DNA of 64,000 nt from positions 434,001 through 498,000 of the forward strand of contig JAHBWZ010000001.1 in assembly GCA_019636755.1 (NCBI GenBank). The letters run 5' to 3'. Below are positions 62,847 to 64,000 of the stretch, piece after piece (position 1 is the stretch's first letter; each line of letters opens with the position of its first letter). The stretch comes from Phycisphaeraceae bacterium (GTDB lineage: Bacteria; Planctomycetota; Phycisphaerae; Phycisphaerales; SM1A02). The position numbers and the translations under genes are program-made. The notes beneath the pieces are model-generated. The model had not been told where the DNA came from. It saw only the letters and a program-made list of their open reading frames with translations, and searched no databases.

Positions 62847-64000
62847 CCCGCGCGTCGCGCCGCAGGCGCAGACCCGCGCACGATCCGCTCGTAGTGCCCC
62901 GCCCAGCGACGGGCGATGGCGCTCCAGTCCCACGTGGCCGCGACGAACGGCCTGGCCCGCGCCGCGGCGGCCGCACGCAGGGCGCCGTCGCGCGTCCACG
63001 CGGCGATCGCGTCCGCGAGTGCGTCCACCTCGCACGGCACCACGGCACCCACCTCGCCGCGGGTGATGTCGTCGTGGATGTTGACCTGGTCGGAGACGAT
63101 GACCGGCAGGCCGGCGGCCAGCGCCTCCACCACCGCGACCCCGAAGTTCTCCTGGTACGACGGCAGGCAGAAGAGATCGCCGTCCACGAATGCCGCCAGC
63201 CGTGCCTCGCCGCGCAGCAGCCCGGTGAAGAGCACGTCGTCCTGCAGGCGTTCCACCTCGACCATCCGACGGATCGCCCCCATCGAGTCCCGATCGTCGG
63301 GACCGGCGATGACCAGCATCCAGCCCGGGGGCCGGACGCGGGCGAAGGCGGGGATGAGCAGATCCAGCCCCTTCTTGGGATGCACCCGTCCGAGGAACAG
63401 CAGGATGGCGCGATCGCCGACCGCGGGATAGAGCGCCCGGAACGTGCCGCGCGGCGGCAGCGCCGCGAACTCGGAGAGATCCACGCCGCCCGGCTCGACG
63501 AGACCCGGAGGCCGGAGACCGAGCGGTGCGACAAGCCGACGCTCGGTCTCGCTCGTGAAGTGCATGGCCGCCGCACCGTTCAGGTTGCGCCGCAGTCGCC
63601 ACGCCATGTAGACCATCTTCCGGATCCGGCTCTGCCGCAGGCACCAGGGATCGAGCATGCCGCAGGGCCGGAAGATGTATGGCACACCGTGCACCCGGCA
63701 CGCGCGCACGGCCTCGTGCTGGATCTGCATCCAGACGCCGTGGATGTGGCAGATGTCCGCATCCGCCACCGCGCGACCGAGGTCCCCGCGCATGGTCGGG
63801 CAGGTCGCGAGCGGACCGCGACACGGTCCGCAGCGGATGATCCGCACCCCGATCCGCGCCAGGGCGTCGGGCAGCTCGGGACTGTCGCCCGGCCGCACGC
63901 CGACGAAACAGGTGACGTCGAGCCCGATGGCGTGCTGCGCCCCGGCCAGCCCGAACAGGGCGAACGTCGGTCCGCCCTGTCGGTGGTCCATGCCCGAGAT
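62843..64000 (-). CDS. Glycosyltransferase family 4 protein, truncated at the window edge
   Basis: At least 386 residues of a GT4 enzyme; the frame is still open at 64000, so a few N-terminal residues are missing. GT-B features include HIHGVWMQIQH (N-terminal domain), LFLGRVHPKKGLDLLIPAF (donor-domain start near residue 200) and the donor signature CLPSYQENFGVAVVEALAAGLPVIVS, with the E-x7-E motif ENFGVAVVE. It probably adds a sugar to a lipid-linked glycan in the same exopolysaccharide cluster. Confidence 0.9.
   Translation of the reverse strand: MSGMDHRQGGPTFALFGLAGAQHAIGLDVTCFVGVRPGDSPELPDALARIGVRIIRCGPCRGPLATCPTMRGDLGRAVADADICHIHGVWMQIQHEAVRACRVHGVPYIFRPCGMLDPWCLRQSRIRKMVYMAWRLRRNLNGAAAMHFTSETERRLVAPLGLRPPGLVEPGGVDLSEFAALPPRGTFRALYPAVGDRAILLFLGRVHPKKGLDLLIPAFARVRPPGWMLVIAGPDDRDSMGAIRRMVEVERLQDDVLFTGLLRGEARLAAFVDGDLFCLPSYQENFGVAVVEALAAGLPVIVSDQVNIHDDITRGEVGAVVPCEVDALADAIAAWTRDGALRAAAAARARPFVAATWDWSAIARRWAGHYERIVRGSAPAARRAG

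Overview
The window is a gene-dense, very GC-rich bacterial chromosome segment. The gene content fits Planctomycetota, probably class Phycisphaerae or a relative. The clues are a single-chain glycyl-tRNA synthetase, paired bactofilins, several ECF sigma factors followed by membrane or exported proteins of unknown family, a sulfation cassette, prepilin-type N-termini, EF-hand and TlpA proteins with unusual N-terminal domains, and many ATGA or TGATG start/stop overlaps. The assignment rests on gene content only. There is no rRNA, prophage, transposase or CRISPR array. The one RNA gene I can support is tRNA-Ser(UGA).

Layout. 0-9.5 kb: a DUF971 fragment cut by the left edge, a glycosyltransferase, pdxA, glycyl-tRNA synthetase, two bactofilins, then a minus-strand operon PH-domain protein-sucC-HAD phosphatase-CHAD protein. 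9.7-16 kb: a MacAB/TolC-type efflux operon and a GGDEF protein. 16-31.5 kb: an EF-hand protein with a SpoU methyltransferase, an APH-like kinase, a penicillin-binding protein 1C with an alpha-2-macroglobulin, and a sigma-54 regulator-DUF418-unknown operon. 31.5-36.1 kb: murC-murB-ddl-ftsQ-like, a partial cell-wall/division cluster. 36.2-38.1 kb: a membrane protein, a CII-like DNA-binding protein and an orphan DNA methyltransferase. 38.1-39.5 kb: a 1.4 kb gene-poor region with duplicated G/C hairpins, a possible tiny basic protein gene with its own terminator, and a structured AT-richer island. 39.5-41.7 kb: ECF sigma-membrane protein-pseudopilin. 41.7-51.3 kb: a TlpA-like thioredoxin, aspartate kinase, a second ECF operon, a degenerate B12-binding-fold protein, UbiE/MenG, an amidohydrolase and a lipoprotein. 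51.4-56.3 kb: tRNA-Ser, APS kinase, sulfotransferase, cysD and cysNC. 56.3-64 kb: a lipoprotein and an exopolysaccharide locus (CapK-like, O-antigen ligase-like, flippase, glycosyltransferase) that runs off the right edge.

How the genes work together. Envelope construction dominates: precursor synthesis (MurC, MurB, Ddl), polymerisation and defence (PBP1C with alpha-2-macroglobulin), shape (bactofilins), surface glycan, and sulfation of some acceptor through PAPS made by CysD, CysN and CysC.

The most notable non-coding signals are these. Minus-10-like hexamers sit 5-10 nt before the start codons of many first genes, which suggests leaderless or near-leaderless transcripts. A 21-bp-period triple repeat lies directly upstream of the cysD minus-10. 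The duplicated hairpin region lies at 38.2-38.8 kb. Three coding genes carry in-frame tandem minisatellites, and the APS-kinase half of CysNC has a broken P-loop beside an intact stand-alone CysC. I did not find a clearly new defence or mobile system; the 38.1-39.5 kb region and the sigma-pseudopilin operon are the best candidates for undescribed biology.
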